The position numbers and the translations under genes were made by a program. This document shows, piece by piece, positions 61,968-64,000 of a DNA stretch of 64,000 nt. Source of the DNA: Thermopolyspora sp040678635. GTDB taxonomy: Bacteria > Actinomycetota > Actinomycetes > Streptosporangiales > Streptosporangiaceae. The notes below the pieces were generated by a model that worked only from the letters and a program-made list of their open reading frames with translations, was not told where the DNA came from and searched no databases. The stretch lies in assembly GCF_040678635.1 (NCBI RefSeq), contig NZ_JBFATZ010000002.1:372001-436000 (forward strand). The letters run 5' to 3'. The first letter of the stretch is position 1, and each line of letters begins with the position of its first letter.

Positions 61968-63227
61968 CTAGGGTGTTCGAACCGTCTGGGCGAGCTGCTG
62001 CCGCAGCCGCGTCATGGTCTCCGGAACCGATCTTCGGAACGCCAGGGCGTCCGAGACGTTGCCGGCGATCACCAGGCTGATCTGGTTGTAGTTGGCGTTC
62101 ACCGGGCGGGGCCGGGCCCGCAGGATGGTGTCCTTGAGCACGGGCAGATACGGAAAGTCCTTGATCAGGGCCGGGTCGTCGTAGAACCGGGACCACACCG
62201 GGGCGAACGAGCCCTCGGTGAGCACCAGTCGCTGGATGTCCGGCCCGGTGAAGTAGCGGATGAACTCCAGGGCCGACTTCTGCCGCTTGGAGGAGGAGTT
62301 GACCGCAAGGTTGTAGCCGCCGAGCGTGCTGATCGCCGGCCCGTCCGCGCCCGGCATCGGGGCCACGGCGAACTTGCCCTTCATGGGGGAGTCCTCCGCC
62401 GGGCCGTACGCGTAGGGCCAGTTGCGGGCGAACAGCAGCCGTCCCTGCTGGAAGGCGAGGCGGGACTCCTCCTCCTTGTAGGAGAGCGCCTCCTGCGGGA
62501 TCCAGCCCTCGCGCAGCCCGGTCACCATGAAGTCCAGCGCCTTCTGCGCGGCGGCGTCCACGGTGGCCGTGGTGCCGTCGGCGTTGAGCAGCTCGCCGCC
62601 GGCCGACTGGACCGCCTCCAGGTAGTTGACGGTCAGCCCCTCGTACGGCAGGAACTGGCCGGCGTAGCCGCCGATGTGGTGCTCGCGGCTGAGCCGGGAC
62701 GCCTGCTCGCGCAGCTCCGCCCAGGTCGTCGGCGGCTTGAGGCCCTCCTTGTCGAGGATGTCCTTGCGGTAGTAGAGCAGGCCCGCGTTGGTCGAGTACG
62801 GCACCGCGTACAGCTTGCCCTTGTACATCGCGGTCTTGACCGCCCCGGGGAAGAACTCGCCCAGCGGGAACATGCTGGCGTCGAGCGGCGTGATCCAGCC
62901 CGCCTCGGCGAACTCCGCGGTCCAGATGGTGTCGAGGGCGAGGATGTCGAAGCGCTCGTTCCTGGCCTGGAGGTTGGCGACCATCTGGGCGCGCTGCTCG
63001 TCGGCCGCCTCGGGCAGCTCCAGCATCTTGACCCACTCGTCCGGGTGCGCGCGGTTCCACCGGTCGAGCAGGGGCTGGAAGTAGGAGGTGGTGTCCTTGC
63101 CGACGACGAAGGTCATCGGGCCGCCGGCCGCCGCGGCGAGGCCGGGCGCGTCCGCGTCGTCCGGCGGCCCCCCGCAACCGGCCAGCAGCAGCACCGCCGC
63201 CAGCAGGAGGGGAACCAGTCGGGACAC
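61968..63227 (-). CDS. Second ABC-type sugar-binding lipoprotein
   Basis: 419 residues. Lipobox LLLAGC; family 1 solute-binding fold: DTTSYFQPLLDRWNRAHPDE, FDILALDTIWTAEFAEAGWI, AVPYSTNAGLLYYRKDIL, PMPGADGPAISTLGGYNLAV. It resembles trehalose/maltose-type binding proteins such as LpqY in pattern, a plausible link to the trehalose genes nearby, but the ligand is not proven. GTG start with GGAGG four bases upstream. The promoter region is shared with the divergent PadR gene. Confidence 0.9.
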   Translation of the reverse strand: MSRLVPLLLAAVLLLAGCGGPPDDADAPGLAAAAGGPMTFVVGKDTTSYFQPLLDRWNRAHPDEWVKMLELPEAADEQRAQMVANLQARNERFDILALDTIWTAEFAEAGWITPLDASMFPLGEFFPGAVKTAMYKGKLYAVPYSTNAGLLYYRKDILDKEGLKPPTTWAELREQASRLSREHHIGGYAGQFLPYEGLTVNYLEAVQSAGGELLNADGTTATVDAAAQKALDFMVTGLREGWIPQEALSYKEEESRLAFQQGRLLFARNWPYAYGPAEDSPMKGKFAVAPMPGADGPAISTLGGYNLAVNSSSKRQKSALEFIRYFTGPDIQRLVLTEGSFAPVWSRFYDDPALIKDFPYLPVLKDTILRARPRPVNANYNQISLVIAGNVSDALAFRRSVPETMTRLRQQLAQTVRTP

Positions 63228-63359
63228 GTGTCCTCCGGGCTAAATCACGGTTACATACGTGTTAGGTAAGTGCATGCATGTTATGCATAGCGCTAATGTG
63301 GGCGTCAACAGACAATTACGTAACGCTCCGGTAACGCGGACACACCCGAGGGAGGTGGG
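63228..63359. promoter_or_regulatory. Divergent control region with several small palindromes
   Basis: A+T-rich for this genome. It contains TTACGTAA (63316-63323), a TTAC...GTAA pair at 63251-63269, and TGCATGCAT/ATGCATAGC around 63271-63291. On the minus strand TTGACG (63303-63308) is a good -35, and CATAAC or TAACAT near 63280 a possible -10 for the binding-protein gene. Probable target of the adjacent PadR protein. Confidence 0.55.
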
Positions 63360-63866
63360 GTGCGGCTCCATCTGCTGGCGCTCCTGAAGAAGGAACCTGC
63401 CCACGGGTACGAGTTGAAACAGGCGCTTGAACAGACCTTCGGCCAGGCCTATCCCTCCCCGAACATCGGGCAGATCTACGTGACGCTCGGACGCCTGGAG
63501 AAGGACGGCCTGGTACGCGCCGTGGACGTCGAGCAGAGCAACCGGCCCAACAAGAAGGTCTACTATCTGACCGCCAAGGGCTCCGAGGCCCTGGAGGAGT
63601 GGGTCGACTCGCCGACGGAGGGGCCCCGGGTCCGCGACGAGTTCTTCATGAAGCTCATCCTGGCCCCGATGACGGGCATCGCCGACCGCATGATGCTGAT
63701 CAACCGCCAGCGCCGCCACTATCTGAGCCTCATGCGCGACCTGAACCGTCTCGCCGACGGCACCGATCCGGACAACCGAGTCGCCCACCTGCTCATCGAG
63801 GGCGCGATGCTGCATTTGCAGGCAGACCTCGACTGGCTGGAGCGTTGCCAGGAAGATTTGGCATGA
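63360..63866 (+). CDS. PadR-family transcriptional regulator
   Basis: 168 residues: LHLLALLKKEPAHGYELKQA, PNIGQIYVTLGRLEKDGLVR (winged helix), DEFFMKLILAPMTGIADRMM (C-terminal dimer domain). The GTG start is preceded by GGGAGGTG at short spacing. An ABC ATPase gene begins 55 bp later on the same strand, a common PadR arrangement for drug or lipid exporters. It may also regulate the divergent sugar-binding protein gene. Confidence 0.9.
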   Translation: MRLHLLALLKKEPAHGYELKQALEQTFGQAYPSPNIGQIYVTLGRLEKDGLVRAVDVEQSNRPNKKVYYLTAKGSEALEEWVDSPTEGPRVRDEFFMKLILAPMTGIADRMMLINRQRRHYLSLMRDLNRLADGTDPDNRVAHLLIEGAMLHLQADLDWLERCQEDLA

Positions 63867-63920
63867 CCGGTTAGGACCAGGAGCACGACCGGCCGGTGAA
63901 CGGAAGGAGCGGTGACGCCG

Positions 63921-64000
63921 ATGACCCCCCCACTGGCTCCCGTGGTGCGCACCGTCAACCTTGAGAAGATCTACCAGAACGGCGGTGTGCCGGTGCCCGC
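63921..64000 (+). CDS. ABC transporter ATP-binding protein, N-terminal end (cut by window edge)
   Basis: Only 26 residues are present (VVRTVNLEKIYQNGGVPVPA). They match the first strand of LolD/MacB-type ATPases (L-x-K-x-Y-x-x-G-x-x-x-V-x-A-L). The Walker motifs lie outside the window. AAGGAG is 11 bases upstream of this ATG; an in-frame GTG at 63912 is closer to it. Probably a PadR-controlled exporter. Confidence 0.65.
   Translation, partial: MTPPLAPVVRTVNLEKIYQNGGVPVP

Overview
This is high-GC actinomycete DNA, most likely from a filamentous member of the Streptosporangiaceae or a close relative. The evidence is a very strong third-position G/C bias, two WhiJ/Scr1-type regulators with DUF397 partners, RsbW-like ATP-binding proteins, GpgS, a PemK/MazF-like protein of the actinobacterial type, and promoters whose -10 box sits about 7 nt from the start codon (leaderless type). 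Taxonomy is inferred from gene content only. I saw no tRNA, rRNA, CRISPR array or insertion sequence.

Left part (1-14.5 kb): an MFS transporter cut by the edge; a class C beta-lactamase-like hydrolase divergent from a PadR regulator; an RsbW-like ATPase; a PP2C phosphatase facing a DNA adenine methyltransferase and a soluble Ser/Thr kinase; a VapBC-like pair; an aminohydrolase; a decayed WhiJ/DUF397/ATPase locus; and a two-gene DUF262-HipA operon. The density of modification, toxin and kinase genes makes this look accessory, and DUF262-HipA is the best candidate for an undescribed defence-like system.

Middle part (14.5-44.5 kb): a two-component system, cytochrome bd oxidase (cydAB), and a ribosomal protein L11 paralogue divergent from a MerR regulator across an operator-promoter with the 19-bp spacer of MerR-activated genes. 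Then come hydrolases, nitroreductase, lipoamide dehydrogenase, PemK-like toxin, membrane proteins, CorA, a glucosylglycerate pair (GH63 hydrolase and GpgS), a partner-switching pair (STAS and SpoIIE-type phosphatase), an NlpC/P60 hydrolase, and two WhiJ-type loci with recognisable operators. Gene fossils (mscL, methyltransferase, nuoM, a WhiJ C-terminus) and short tandem repeats (11-39 bp units) are scattered through it.

Right part (44.5-64 kb): a glycogen-to-trehalose route (GlgX/TreX, TreY, TreZ), a glyoxalase-like protein, photolyase, several actinomycete-specific unknowns, uracil-DNA glycosylase, and a sugar ABC transporter cluster with two binding proteins and two permeases but no ATPase. 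It ends with a PadR regulator and the start of a separate ABC ATPase. Together the window is rich in carbohydrate storage and compatible-solute metabolism, stress signalling (kinases, phosphatases, anti-sigma-like proteins) and DNA repair.
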